From: Perkinsus olseni
Taxonomy: Eukaryota; Perkinsozoa; Perkinsida
Reading direction: 5' to 3'
Assembly (NCBI GenBank): GCA_013115125.1
Contig: JABANN010000026.1
Coordinates: 57,163 to 121,162 of the forward strand
DNA length: 64,000 nt
Part shown: one piece after another, positions 1 to 9,820 of the stretch
Numbering within the stretch: the first letter of the stretch is position 1
How the letters are laid out: every line of letters starts with the position of its first letter
Position numbers and translations under genes: made by a program
Notes under the pieces: model-generated
Databases searched by the model: none
Seen by the model: only the letters and a program-made list of their open reading frames with translations
Told to the model about the DNA's origin: nothing

Positions 1-173
1 TTGTTTTCAGACATGTTGTACTCAGCGTAACTTACTGCACGTTCATGTACGCTCCAATATTCCTTGACCGCATTTGAATAGCCAACCTTGTTCGGGCGCG
101 CGGTCGCCAGGCGGTGCTCAATACAATCGCCCGATACAACCTACAGGTAGTAAGTGGAGCCACATCATTCGAC

Positions 174-875
174 ATGACTTATCGCGACCTCCAGCGGCAT
201 CTTCCGGACAACCTGAGTGATGATATACGCTGGAATACAACTGGGCATGGTGAGGGCGACAGCGAGGACTCCCATCTCTACAATGACGACTGCAGAAACG
301 GTTATGCTCGTAGACACGGTGGGCAGCTTACAAGCGGCTACGACCAAGGAGTTTCTCCCGATGACGACCTTCTCGACTTTGATAATAATTCCGATCCTTT
401 TCATGAAGATCATTATGATGATATCATTCATGAAGGTTACTGTGGAAGGCGGGATGACCATCACGACAGTGACGGCGACTCCGACGAGGATGCCGCTAAT
501 GCTTTCTATATTGCATGGTTCGGGCGATGCCTTTGGCGTAGAATGGCTGATCTGGGTCACAGATTTACAGTATGGGTAGTGGATACTTTCCGCTCCGGCA
601 ACAAGGCTTTCCCGTCCACCCACGAAGCAAGACTGCCAACCATACTGTACGACAAGTTCGCTGAAGTTCAGAACGAGGTTACGGCCGGTAGACTTGACCC
701 GTCGGAGTTTCTGAGCGACGACCTGAGGTTACTAGCCCCGGAGGTCCAGAAGCGCCTTTTGCTATCTGTTGTCAGCGATGCTCGTAACAGAATGAGTGAG
801 ATATCGAGGAGGTCCGTTTCGCTGGAACCGTACAACAGCTGGCCCTCCACCCTGCCGAGCCCTGACGCCGGATAG
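174..875 (+). CDS. Acidic hypothetical protein, intronless ORF
   Basis: A 233-codon open frame begins at the first ATG and ends in TAG. The N-terminal half is strongly acidic and rich in Asp, His, Gly and Asn, as in an unstructured linker. Around residues 115-140 comes a short hydrophobic, Trp-containing stretch (IAWFGRCLWRRM), then a helical-looking C-terminal part ending in a Ser/Pro-rich tail. No catalytic motif or signal peptide is visible. The frame stays open another 60 bases upstream of the ATG, so it could be a later exon of a larger gene. I do not recognise the family. It could in principle be a gag-like remnant, but there is no zinc knuckle. Confidence 0.4.
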   Translation: MTYRDLQRHLPDNLSDDIRWNTTGHGEGDSEDSHLYNDDCRNGYARRHGGQLTSGYDQGVSPDDDLLDFDNNSDPFHEDHYDDIIHEGYCGRRDDHHDSDGDSDEDAANAFYIAWFGRCLWRRMADLGHRFTVWVVDTFRSGNKAFPSTHEARLPTILYDKFAEVQNEVTAGRLDPSEFLSDDLRLLAPEVQKRLLLSVVSDARNRMSEISRRSVSLEPYNSWPSTLPSPDAG

Positions 876-1818
876 TGAAGATAGATTATAGTCGAATGAT
901 GGGAATTGCTCAATGTCTAGGACTCAATCTCTACCAAGTTTCACATCACTTTTACTGTCTCTGGCTTGAGATTGAGTGAATTGGCCTGGAGTTTATTGTG
1001 AAGGGCAACGCGGGGCTCATCGATACCCGCTATTGATCAGATCGGAGCAATACAGATTTCCGTTGCCAACTTCGCGATCTGACTCAATAACAAGGCACTT
1101 CTCGATTGAGGTGCGGACTTTACTAGCCTGGCTAGTTGTCGAGCTGCGTGTTGGACGAACGACCCTTACATGATACGTTTACAATAATAGCGACTGGGAG
1201 CGGACATGGAATACGACTCGTCTTCGAGGAGTTTCCAATGGGAACATGTGACGCGGGCGGGAGTCATTCAAGAGCCTTTCTGATAGTGTAAAACCGTAGC
1301 GACTCCGTCGACAGATACCCACCCACAATAGAATCTTTCTTCGTACCTCGTGAGGTACATGCTACATTTAGCCACATCACTGTACTCAAAGAGCGCCGGT
1401 TTGCGACCCCAATGGGGCATAAAATGCAATCTAAGTGACTGCCCAGATTGTGCTGGATAGATCTGCAGCGCGGACCACCTTGACCGGAGCTATAGGCTCC
1501 CCATGCGTCTCTTTGCTCTCAGCCCTGGGAGCCTCTTCGAATACTCGCGATAAGTCTAGGGAGGGAAGTACGTCGATGGTACGATACCCAGAAGCCTGAT
1601 TCCACCGCTCGTCACTACACACAACACGAATGAACAGGACAACAGCTTGAACAACATGACTGACTGAGAAGGAGATGGTGATTGTGAACTACTCTGGGAG
1701 GGGCGGCTGTGATGAACAAGAGTCGTAGATAGAGGATGTCGAGCACCTGAACAAAGAGTCAACCTCAACGATCGAACAGCTTTGTTCGGTCATTGTGGAC
1801 AGTCAGTCTACGGAGTGG
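876..1818. other. No gene recognised
   Basis: No frame in this stretch carries a recognisable domain. A minus-strand ATG at 1657 opens a hydrophobic signal-peptide-like start (MLFKLLSCSFVLCVVTSG), but that frame stops after about 33 codons. A longer open frame with the same orientation overlaps it one base out of register (about 1622 down to 1431). They could be one small secreted protein joined by an unseen splice, or chance. Confidence 0.3.
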
Positions 1819-2648
1819 TCATCTTACAATCCAGAGGTGCTGGAGTATGAAGTAGAATAACTCCTCGTCGATCGTGAGCTCCTCGAACATGAGTAACACG
1901 TACTGCCGTAACTGGTAGACCTCGAGGAACGAGTGGCAGCACTACGGTGGGAACGGGATGTACGGCACAGACGAGGTTCCTCAGGGGCTGCGGCGCGCGG
2001 GGGCTCACTCTGAGGGCGACGGAATTTCTGAAAGGAACGAAAGCACTCCAAGATTTCGCTCGTCACTGAAGCAGTGGCAGCCGGCAAAACCCATATACTC
2101 GGCCTGTCGGCGGTCCTTGCTTCCAACACGGCATGAAGGCCATCTCGTCCTCGGGGTAGTTACCCAGTTGCATGTAGTCTAGAACAAGGGAGGCCGCTGG
2201 AGCATCACCGAGATGGCAGCCTTAGCCGGGTGTCCAGAAGGAGCCAACCGAGCTCACACAGGAGCAATGAGTAGAGCCCACCTGTCCTATATTCAGGGAA
2301 GCCCCCTAGAATCGCATAAGGCGGCTGAAGGTCATAAGGCACTTTGGGCCTGTTGATCGGTGGACGCTGACTTGAATGCCTGAGGAAGACTTACCATAAT
2401 ACCGCTACTAGGAGTTGCGGTTCGACTGCCCCACACGAGCAATCTTTCGTCCGCATTAACGTCAACAACTTCCCGGAGAAAAGTGAGCATCGAGTCGTGG
2501 ATAGCCGCTATCAGGAGGGAGCCCGAGTTCACCTCCTTCTGGTCCTCCTTTTCGATCTTCTCGATCCGGCATCACTCACAACAGCATTGCACTTGCAGCA
2601 ACGGACAAGGTGCTCAGCAGAACTTTCCTTTGCTTCAGCTGAGGGCAT
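1819..2648 (-). CDS. Unrecognised multi-exon gene
   Basis: Several minus-strand segments look coding although no single frame is long. The last exon begins after an AG near 2.0 kb and reads a helical sequence with YQLRQYVLLMFEELTIDEEL followed by FYFILQHLW and a TGA at 1821-1819. Upstream pieces include an exon with LDYMQLGNYPEDEMAF near 2.15-2.2 kb and one with a charged helix then HDSMLTFLREVVDVNADERL near 2.4-2.55 kb. The proposed start (MPSAEAKESS at 2648) lies about 150 bases after the stop of the upstream SHIPPO gene, so the two would be close tandem genes. The joins between the exons are not resolved. I do not recognise the protein; its position next to a flagellar gene is no proof of a flagellar role. 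Confidence 0.4.
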
Positions 2649-2800
2649 AGAGGCTTTCAAATCTAACAGAGGAAGACCACTCGTGGTCAGTTGAAATTTC
2701 CGGACTCCGACTGCACGGTCGGCTGGATTGCCCCCAGAGAACGAAAGCCGTGAATTTGCGAACACTGGTAAATGGTATACTAAATTCATGCACGCACAAC

Positions 2801-3850
2801 TCAGCGTCTCCGCTTCTTCTGGAACTGCGTAAAGGAGAAATCCTGCGGGCTAGGCTCGAGGCCCTTCCAAAAGCCCGTATGCTTCTCATAATCAGCCTTG
2901 CGACCCATGCTCCACCTCGGCCCTGGTTTGCCTCTAGTTTGAGCGTAACCGCCAGGACCCGGACCTTAGTGAGGATCATCAACCACTATGAAGCGCCGTA
3001 GACTCACCAGGGTTGTCGAGGCCACCGAAGGTTCCCTGTCCTCTCGGACCGTAGCCAATGCCGGCGCCTTTCTTCGCCTCTATGTTACGCTCGAATATGC
3101 TCTTAATTATGTATTGATCTGCAAGCGGGAATGAGGGGGACCACAGCGGGTTGGGCTCCCATCTTACCTGGCCCTGGTCGGGGCTTCACTGACATCTCAT
3201 GGTGACCCAAGCCGGGACCCACGGCGAAACCGAAGCCGGCCTTCCTGGTGTCAGTACCAATGTTTTTATGTCTAAGTTGAATGGATGGCGGAGCGGAGTC
3301 TCGATAGAGGTTACCTATGCAAGTAGTAGGCAGGCCCAGGGGAATCCATGCCCGCCTTGTGCGTGCCAGCTTGGCGGCCCGCAGTAGGTAGACTGAACAG
3401 CTTCGAGCTCGGATTGAACACTCGTGTTTCCTCTGGCCTGAACACCAAGACCCTCTGACCGCTCTCGCATTTTCTTAACACACAGTTTCGGAGTGTAGTC
3501 GGTCGGGCCGGGGTTCCGATGTTGCCAAGGTGTGGTCATGAACCGGTCACCAGTCTTGCTGCCAAAGCCTCCTGTTGCACATCCCTCCATCATAGTAGAT
3601 TGAAGAGTGTAAGCGGCGGGTCCTGAGAGATATTTTATCAATCTTCTCTTGCCTTGAGAAGAGGACTGTCAGGTCGTTTACCTGGGGATCGTTGCAAGGC
3701 CGATGGATCCTGATGAGGAGGGCGTCGAGTCATCGTCCAACTCGGTGCTTTCTTGTAGGTGGCACTAGCCGTGATGAGAGCTGTCTCACTGACTACCCTC
3801 TCGGGGGTAACAGCAGAAGCTGATGGCTCCTTTGCTTCACCGCCGCCCAT
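2801..3850 (-). CDS. SHIPPO/STPG-type (PG-rich repeat) axonemal protein
   Basis: Proteins with sperm-tail PG-rich (SHIPPO, ODF3-like) repeats are structural components of ciliary and flagellar microtubules. The start ATG is at 3850 (MGGGEAKEPS). A 59-nt-class intron joins QRSP to GPAAYTLQS, restoring a Pro-Gly-Pro repeat. Further repeats are visible: GGFGSKTGDRF, NPGPTDYTPK, KAGFGFAVGPG, KPRPGPG, GYGPRGQGTFGG and NPGPGGYAQ. The last exon carries GRKADYEKHTGFWKGLEP and ends in a basic KKRRR before the TGA at 2803-2801. Exon order is clear, but one or two inner splice sites (about 3.1-3.35 kb) are by inspection. It is divergent with the DXO-like gene that starts at 4197. It implies that the organism makes a flagellated stage. 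Confidence 0.75.
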
Positions 3851-4129
3851 ACATCAACTTCAAAAGTGCTGGAACAATCGCGCTCGGCGATAAATTGAGT
3901 CTTGCGCTCTTACTCCGCCTTAGTATTCCTCAACGCTTTTTTGACCTTGGCCACGAAGAAGCTGGGATTTGCTGGTAAGGCTCAATCTTTACCTCGTGTG
4001 GTGTCGTCATCGCGTGGCAGTCGGCGGTTCCGAGGGAGTCCGAGCGTCATCCGCTTCTAGTAGTTCGAGAGCGACTTGTTCGTTCGCTAAGTGCTCTGAG
4101 ACAGATCAATATTCGGCGCTATGCAGCTT

Positions 4130-4150
4130 CCCGGGGTCGAACCCGCGACC
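4130..4150 (-). repeat. Orphan tRNA T-arm-like sequence
   Basis: Read on the minus strand this is GGTCGCGGGTTCGACCCCGG, the T-arm and B-box of a tRNA, but no D-arm or anticodon arm lies at the right distance. It sits just upstream of the decapping-nuclease start and belongs to a dispersed set of such remnants in this window. Confidence 0.5.
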
Positions 4151-4196
4151 TCGTGAATGCTCTAATCTGTTAATCGACAGTGGTCGTTTTACTTTG

Positions 4197-5261
4197 ATGC
4201 CGTCTACCTCTACTATCCGGCTAGATTGGGTCGAACCGACGCTCACAGACGGGCCGTCAGACGCTAAGGAGATCGCTACATACAACTGGCACCCTTCCTC
4301 GACTACTGAGGTCCCACGGATGGTCGTACCTGGCTTGCCGCCCTTCCTTGTCGATTCCCGAGACCCACCTAAGCTGGAGTACGATCAAGGCACGTTTTTC
4401 TGTGATGAAAATCAGTACCGTCAAAAGGAGTCACCGACTGAGTCCCTTTTCCAGGCCGTCGCCATTTGCACGCCCAACTTCGACTGGCAGGCGGTGGACA
4501 TCGTCACAGACCGGAACAACCTACGGAAGCTCATGAGGGCTCTGCAGCCTCAATGGGACTCCTTTGACGATCAGTCCTTCCAAGTAGATCTCGATGTCGT
4601 CGGCAGAACAGTTGTTCTCACCCGAGTCGGGCCAGCGGAGTCGCAAGTTTTCGGCTGTGGTCACTCCTTTGAGGACCAGATGACCACACCTTCTCCCGAA
4701 GGGTCCTTCCGTCGGGTCGTCTCTCTCAACCTCGGCCGAGTGGCACTCGTCGTGAGGTCCGAGATCGATGCAGTTGACGGTGGTACTTGGCGGTCAGTGT
4801 CGCGGAAAGCTGAATGGTCACCCAAGCCGGGCAGTCGAATTGAGATCAAACGAGGTGGCGGTCTGAAGAAAGGAAGTGAATGTCCTGAATACTGGGAGCT
4901 GAAGACCAAATCCTTGAAGAAGAGGTTCGACTGGGCTGGTGCGTATGGTCAGCTCTGTCTCGGAGATGTGCACAACTTGCTCATCGCTCGAACCAAATGG
5001 ACCGAGGTTAAGTCGATGGAGTCTCTCACTCGGGAACAGGTCGGGGCTCGTGGCCGGTTCTTCGACCTGTTCGGTCGACTAGAGGCATTACTCATGAGTA
5101 TTCTAGAGACCGTGCGAAAGCCAGCAGATGGCTCGCACAGCCGATCCTATGTTGTTACCTGGGACGGTTGGGAGCCTGTGTTGGAGATAAAGCCCCAACG
5201 AGCATCGAGAGTGAGCAAGGCGGCGAGGACACTGATTGGAGAGAAGGGCGGTGTACATTAG
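4197..5261 (+). CDS. DXO/RAI1-family decapping nuclease, copy 1
   Basis: DXO/RAI1 enzymes remove defective or non-canonical 5' caps from RNA and degrade the RNA in metal-dependent fashion. The family motifs occur in order: VDIVTDRNNLRKLM around residue 100 (motif I Arg), GCGHSFE near 152-158 (motif II Glu), RSEIDAVDG near 187-192 (E-x-D), YWELKTKS with Glu234 and Lys236 (E-x-K), and YGQLCLGD near 250 (motif V Gln). At 354 residues it has the usual family length and no intron. I chose the ATG at 4197 because the second copy starts at the matching point; upstream open sequence includes a tRNA-like remnant and is unlikely to be coding. All metal ligands are present, so it should be active. Deviations from human or yeast sequences are large. 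Subfamily (nuclear RAI1-like or DXO-like) cannot be told. Confidence 0.85.
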   Translation: MPSTSTIRLDWVEPTLTDGPSDAKEIATYNWHPSSTTEVPRMVVPGLPPFLVDSRDPPKLEYDQGTFFCDENQYRQKESPTESLFQAVAICTPNFDWQAVDIVTDRNNLRKLMRALQPQWDSFDDQSFQVDLDVVGRTVVLTRVGPAESQVFGCGHSFEDQMTTPSPEGSFRRVVSLNLGRVALVVRSEIDAVDGGTWRSVSRKAEWSPKPGSRIEIKRGGGLKKGSECPEYWELKTKSLKKRFDWAGAYGQLCLGDVHNLLIARTKWTEVKSMESLTREQVGARGRFFDLFGRLEALLMSILETVRKPADGSHSRSYVVTWDGWEPVLEIKPQRASRVSKAARTLIGEKGGVH

Positions 5262-5898
5262 GTTTCATTTCAGCTTACGTTGAGTGTCGTCTCGTAGTGT
5301 TATACTATTATGCTATTCTGCATTGGAACTCAGTTGCGTTGTTATAGGAGTTGAAGTGATTCGGAGCCGTTACTCCGGCCCACAACAGTGTTGGGGCCTG
5401 GGTGTTGGGGGAGGACCTGGGCCTTACATTGGCCTCTGGCTAGAATGGGAAACGCTGTGTAAAATTAACCTTATTAATCCCTATACATCCACGCGGAGGT
5501 CATTGCGCGAATGAGTAGGAACCTCACAGTTTGAAGGGACATGCCCAAGTGACGCCGAATCGTTGACGCGATAATTTCACGAGGGACCTGTCCCCTCGTG
5601 GAATCATCGTAAAGCGCCCTTCGCGATTTTTAAAGGAAGATCGTATCCATTAGGATTGGACCATCCCAGGTGTATCGTTAGACATGCCAGCCCGGTGTGA
5701 ACTGAAGAGATACCTGTTGATTACGTTAATAGGGCCGGACCGACCAATGCCCGTTTCGACACTTTCGTGGCGCGGCTCTGCCTCAGATCGCAGGCGCAAG
5801 CCCGCGCCACTCGATCTTACCTTCTCGATGCATACGGAACATTCAACTTGGTCCAACGACGACCCCGAGGAGCATTCCTGTCTTGGCTGGGGACTTAA
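5262..5898. other. Intergenic stretch between DXO copy 1 and the next ORF
   Basis: Nothing recognisable. A short inverted pair, CACGAGGGACC and GTCCCCTCGTGG, lies near 5.58-5.60 kb and could fold as a hairpin. Confidence 0.3.
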
Positions 5899-6483
5899 GA
5901 AGTCCCCAAGAAGAAGGATAATCGTCGAGGTGTGCTCCGTAAAGGAAGTTTAATACTACGATTAGCCCTCTTCGTGGTATCATTAGTGGCCTCCATCACG
6001 ATCGGTTCATCCCCTGTATGGATACCTCACACGTTGAAATTATACCAGGCGGGGACTCTCTCCCTCACGGTCGAGAGCTTGGAGATTATTGGCCCTTTCG
6101 ATTGCGTTCTGTTCAAGTTGAGCAACGACTTCTGCGTGCACGGTCAGTCGGTCCTGAATGTCACGTATGACGGTTGGGAGCCAGTGACAGTTGCCTACGC
6201 GTATGGGCAGGTCGTTAGTCCTGGCGAAGAACTGGATTGGGCAACCCTCTCCTTCCCCAAGTTCCGAGTTCCGCCTGGAATGAGAGGGATGATTACTGTT
6301 CATTCGTTCCTTGTGGTATCGCACAGGAAGGCTTACATTCGACAGATCAGGGGGCACGCTAATGCATCCCATAAGTTTGGGCCTTTCTTCGGGCGTTTGC
6401 CGCCGGTATTAGACGAGTATCGTGTTTTGGGTACGGAGACCGTCCTCGGGCCGGACAACTTGTCATGGAGTCCTATACCATGA
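5899..6483 (+). CDS. Hypothetical membrane or secreted protein
   Basis: An open frame runs from just after a TAA at 5896 to a TGA following PIP at 6481-6483. No ATG precedes the hydrophobic segment, so the start must be in an upstream exon or at a non-ATG codon. The hydrophobic stretch (ILRLALFVVSLVASITIG) is preceded by basic residues, as in a signal peptide or signal anchor. The rest is beta-rich with two Cys (PFDCVLF, DFCVHG) and several Asn-X-Ser/Thr sites (NVTYDG, NASHKF, NLSWSP), as expected for an exported glycoprotein. The segment NVTYDGWEPV matches the C-terminus of the neighbouring DXO copy 1 (VTWDGWEPV) at both protein and DNA level. I do not recognise the family. Confidence 0.5.
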   Translation, partial: EVPKKKDNRRGVLRKGSLILRLALFVVSLVASITIGSSPVWIPHTLKLYQAGTLSLTVESLEIIGPFDCVLFKLSNDFCVHGQSVLNVTYDGWEPVTVAYAYGQVVSPGEELDWATLSFPKFRVPPGMRGMITVHSFLVVSHRKAYIRQIRGHANASHKFGPFFGRLPPVLDEYRVLGTETVLGPDNLSWSPIP

Positions 6484-7282
6484 TGATGGCTGTGCGCTCA
6501 ACACACTTCGATGTTTTCGGAAAAGTTGTTTCTTTGCAGGAAGTTTCGCCTCACCATGTACTATTGATAGAATTTACGTTTCCCTATGCGCTGAGATTGT
6601 AGTTTGAAAGCAAGCGTTTAATACGTGAACGCCTCCAAGGGGCAAGTTGCGTCAATACTAGGGATGAGTCGATGCGTTGCCACCCGATTCCCCAACACTT
6701 TCATGAACCCCGTTACATTCTTTTTTTCTAAAAACGACTTTCATCCCGTGGAACTGGTCCATCCCAATATCCGTGAGTTAGATTCTCGTTTCCCACGAAA
6801 CGAGAAATGAGACTGAGCGAAACTTTCGTTCAGACTCGCACCTTCCATAAAGTCACCGACTCCAGTAGAGTTCGGGTCACTCCAGTGCTCCTCACCAAGA
6901 TATAGCTTAGTAAACTCAATTTCGTCAGCACGCGCGATAGTAGAATCAATTTCGAAGAGACGCTCGCCGGCACGCGCGAATTATGCCCAATCTCGACGAG
7001 ATGCGGAAACCAATTTCTCTGGTGGCATGTTCAATTTCGGTACAGTAGCGTACTCCGATGTCTGACAGTTGCAGGCTGCCCGTTTAGCCCATCATCATTC
7101 CGAATCCAGGTCGCAGCTTTTTGAGTTCACCGTCACGTGTCGCTAGAATAACTGATTGAAGTTACACTGTATCCGAGCGACGCGACGTGATCATCCGAGT
7201 ATCGTTTAGGCTCCTGACTAGCAAGGCACGTGGGGCAGTAGATTTTTCATCGTAAGCAGAGTTGTCACTCATCCCTAACTTG
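6484..7282. other. AT-rich intergenic region upstream of DXO copy 2
   Basis: No coding signal. A T-run (6720-6730) and an internal near-repeat are present: GTAAACTCAATTTCGTCAGCAC near 6910 and AGAATCAATTTCGAAGAGAC near 6947, each followed by a GCACGCGCGA motif. The pair suggests a small tandem duplication of about 45 nt. Confidence 0.35.
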
Positions 7283-8299
7283 ATGTCCTTCACGCGTCTA
7301 GATCGTATCAGCTCTATTGATATCAAACCGACCAAGACCGACGGGCCGACTAATCCTGTCGAGACAGACTCCTACAGCTGGTACCGTTCTTCAACCGAAG
7401 AGCATCCGAGGATCGTGGTGCCTGGTAGGCCGGCCTCTTTAAAATCCGACATTAAGGTTGCGCGTGATGTCCCAACTTTAGACTTCGATTCCGGCCTCTA
7501 CGTCGCTGATGAGAATCAGTTGAATCAGCCCGACTGCCCCATGGAGTCTGTGTTCCAATCGGTCCACGTTCTCAATCCGGGCTTCGATTGGCAGGGGGTG
7601 GACGTAGTCACGGACAGGACTAACCTGAGGCAGCTAATAGGCTTCCTCATCCCCAAGAGGGTGGACTCTTCGGGCGCATTCGTGATCGACGTCGACGTCG
7701 TAGACAACACCGTTGTCTTCACTCGTACCGGTCCTACCAGAGCGAGATGTTTCGGCTGCGGGCATCATTTTGAGAGGGCAATGACAACAGATGAGGCCGA
7801 CGGCGCCCTCAGAAGAGTGGTATCCTTCGAGCTGGGTACTCTGAAATTGGTGGTGAGGTCCGAAGTAGATGCTATGCAGGGTGGACTATGAGAACCCAAT
7901 GATAGCCCAGCATGGACGAAGCCCGATGACAGCATACTGGAGGTGGCCCGGTCGGGAGGGCCACTCGAAGGCACGAAGGGGAACTTCGTTGAGCTTAAGA
8001 CCAAGAGCGTCCGTAGAGAGTTCGACTGGGTGGAAGCCTACACCCAGATGGCCCTGGGTGATACTGATGTGTTAGTGTTAGCTCGTATACATGTAAAGAC
8101 TGTTGCCTCACTGCAGAGGTTTAATCGTCAAGAAGTGGCCCGTGCCAAGGTTGACAATAACCGACTCTTTGGCAGATTGGAGGCTCCACTGGCCGCGATT
8201 CTCTGCGTAGTTCGCCCAAAGAATCGTCCCGGAGAAGAACGCTCCTTCGTTATCGAGTGGGATGGCAACTCGAGGGATCTCCATATCCGTGAAAACTAG
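7283..8299 (+). pseudogene. DXO/RAI1-family decapping nuclease, copy 2, with in-frame TGA
   Basis: This is a tandem paralogue of the gene at 4197. The same motifs are present in one reading frame: VDVVTDRTNLRQL, GCGHHFE, RSEVDAMQGG, FVELKTKS and YTQMALGD. A single TGA at 7889-7891 interrupts the frame. In an alignment by eye, GGL-TGA-EPN matches GGTWRS of copy 1, so the TGA sits where copy 1 has a TGG Trp codon. Frame is conserved on both sides, with no other lesion, and the gene ends at a normal TAG. Without readthrough the product keeps the Arg, Glu and E-x-D ligands but loses the ELKT lysine and Gln, and would be inactive. It may be a young pseudogene, an allele, or a readthrough gene; a sequencing error is also possible. 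The start ATG follows the copy 1 pattern. Confidence 0.8.
7889..7891 (+). other. In-frame TGA in DXO copy 2
   Basis: The stop lies at the position of a Trp codon in the paralogue. TGA is used as a genuine stop elsewhere in the window (SHIPPO gene, PCID2, GT15), so a general UGA-to-Trp code change is not supported. Confidence 0.75.
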
Positions 8300-8639
8300 C
8301 TGAAGCATCGAGACTGTCCCTAGCCGCAAGGGATTTGATAAAGCCGCTCAAAGTGGAACACTGAGGGCCGAGGCCTTGTGGTTATCTCCACCTCTCTTAA
8401 GCCCCTGTGAGGCCCTAGGCGCGGTCTTTGCAAGGCTCCTTGTGAGGCGCCGGCTCTAACAAGGAGCCCTAAGAGTACCATAAGGGCACTCTCGGTTCCA
8501 CTAGAGTTATGTTGACTTATTAGTAATCAATCTTTTCTTAATGTACCTCGCACTTGTGTTACTCAAGTCTAATAATGCTGCAACAAAGAAACACAACAAG
8601 AAGTCGGAAGAGATCATGAGGTCGCTTAGCCGAACACCG

Positions 8640-9519
8640 TCAAGCATCTGTCAGCGCCCACCACGCTGTCAAGACAACTGCCGTTATACAGAGGTTGTCA
8701 TACTTGCCCCCGATAGCTTCCACCATTGCGACAATCACCGCCACCTGACATCATAAGATTCCTAACGGTGAGTCGGCCGGAGCTCTAGGAATTACCAGCA
8801 GGCGGGAAAGGAGTCCCACCGGGGAGTGAAGTGTAAAAAAGGCGACTATCAGCACAGCGGCTGAGCCAAGGACCGTCTTCGAGCCAACCCATGGTGGGTT
8901 GAACCTTCCGGAGGTCTATATGGGAACCACGTTCGAGAGTCATCTCGCTCGGGTATGCTTCGAGTCGCCCATCGACCCACAACAGCTCCCGCGGGGTCCG
9001 CGAAGAACACTGGTGCAAGAACAACTACTGGAAGCTGCATATAGTACCAAAATCTAAGAAGGGACAACTGCAGCGCGTTGGCGATGAGGACTCACCCGAC
9101 GACTAACAGGTAAATAGTGATTCCGACGTCACCGTAGATACCAAAACGCCAGTTGGGCAATTTTGGGGTAAGCTCCCAAGTCATGGTCAGGCTCACAACT
9201 ACCAGGGCATAAATGAAAAGACGATTGATGATGTACCTTGAGGGACCAGAGCTGTTCGGGTAAACGAGGAGAGGGTATCAACACCCACTTAGAGTTGAGA
9301 CAAAGCATGAGTAAACCCGTACCAGCGTGACACAGCTTCCTCGCTGCGAAGTTCGAAATGTGTCGCTTGTCGAACTGAAGTGGACTGTACACTGCGTAGC
9401 AAGCACAGATCTGAAGTCACCTGTACGACTAACAGGAAGACTCCCTCCAGAGCCATGAGCAAGACCCCAACTGGTACGGGGAGGTCGATATCGGGGACCA
9501 ATGATACAGTCGTCATCAT
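8640..9519 (-). pseudogene. Phytol/dolichol-kinase-like gene, copy A, probably frameshifted
   Basis: The family (phytol, farnesol and dolichol kinases) uses CTP to phosphorylate isoprenoid alcohols within a membrane. Exon 1 starts at the ATG at 9519 and encodes a hydrophobic helix (PVGVLLMALEGVFLLVVQ). A 46-nt intron leads to FDKRHISNFAARKLCHAGTG, the conserved R-K-x-x-H block. Later exons give LPNWRFGIYGDVGITIYLL, then LPVVVLAPVFFADPAGAVVG. Downstream, NPPWVGSKTVLGSAAV is present but in a different frame: the stretch between SIPE and NPPW is 4 nt shorter than in copy B, and no splice site repairs it. The last exon carries VEAIGGKYDNLCIT and a TGA at 8642-8640. The most economical reading is a recent pseudogene of the array. 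Confidence 0.7.
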
Positions 9520-9820
9520 GGCCTTTGATGAAAAGCTGAAGAATGCCCCGTCGCTTCGCCAAGCAGCACAACGCACGTAGTTGTGTTAGTTGTACATTGA
9601 ACGCAGGACGCTGCCGTGAATTGACACCGAGCGGTGGTTGAATGACAAACCAGAGAATATTAAACTCGGTGCGTAACAGCAGCTCCGATTGCCACTATTG
9701 TTCGATGGTCGTAAGTATCATCAGAGCGGATAAAGTGAGAGCTTCGCTTCGCTCCCGAAATGAAAAGAAAATCTTCAACCCTCAGACTGTGAGCGGGCAA
9801 CGAATCGCATGAGAAGAGTC

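Noticed and set aside
7283-8299. UGA decoded as Trp throughout this genome
   Set aside because: TGA ends other well-supported genes in the window (PCID2, SHIPPO, GT15), and Trp is encoded by TGG in them. The single TGA here is better treated as a lesion or local recoding.
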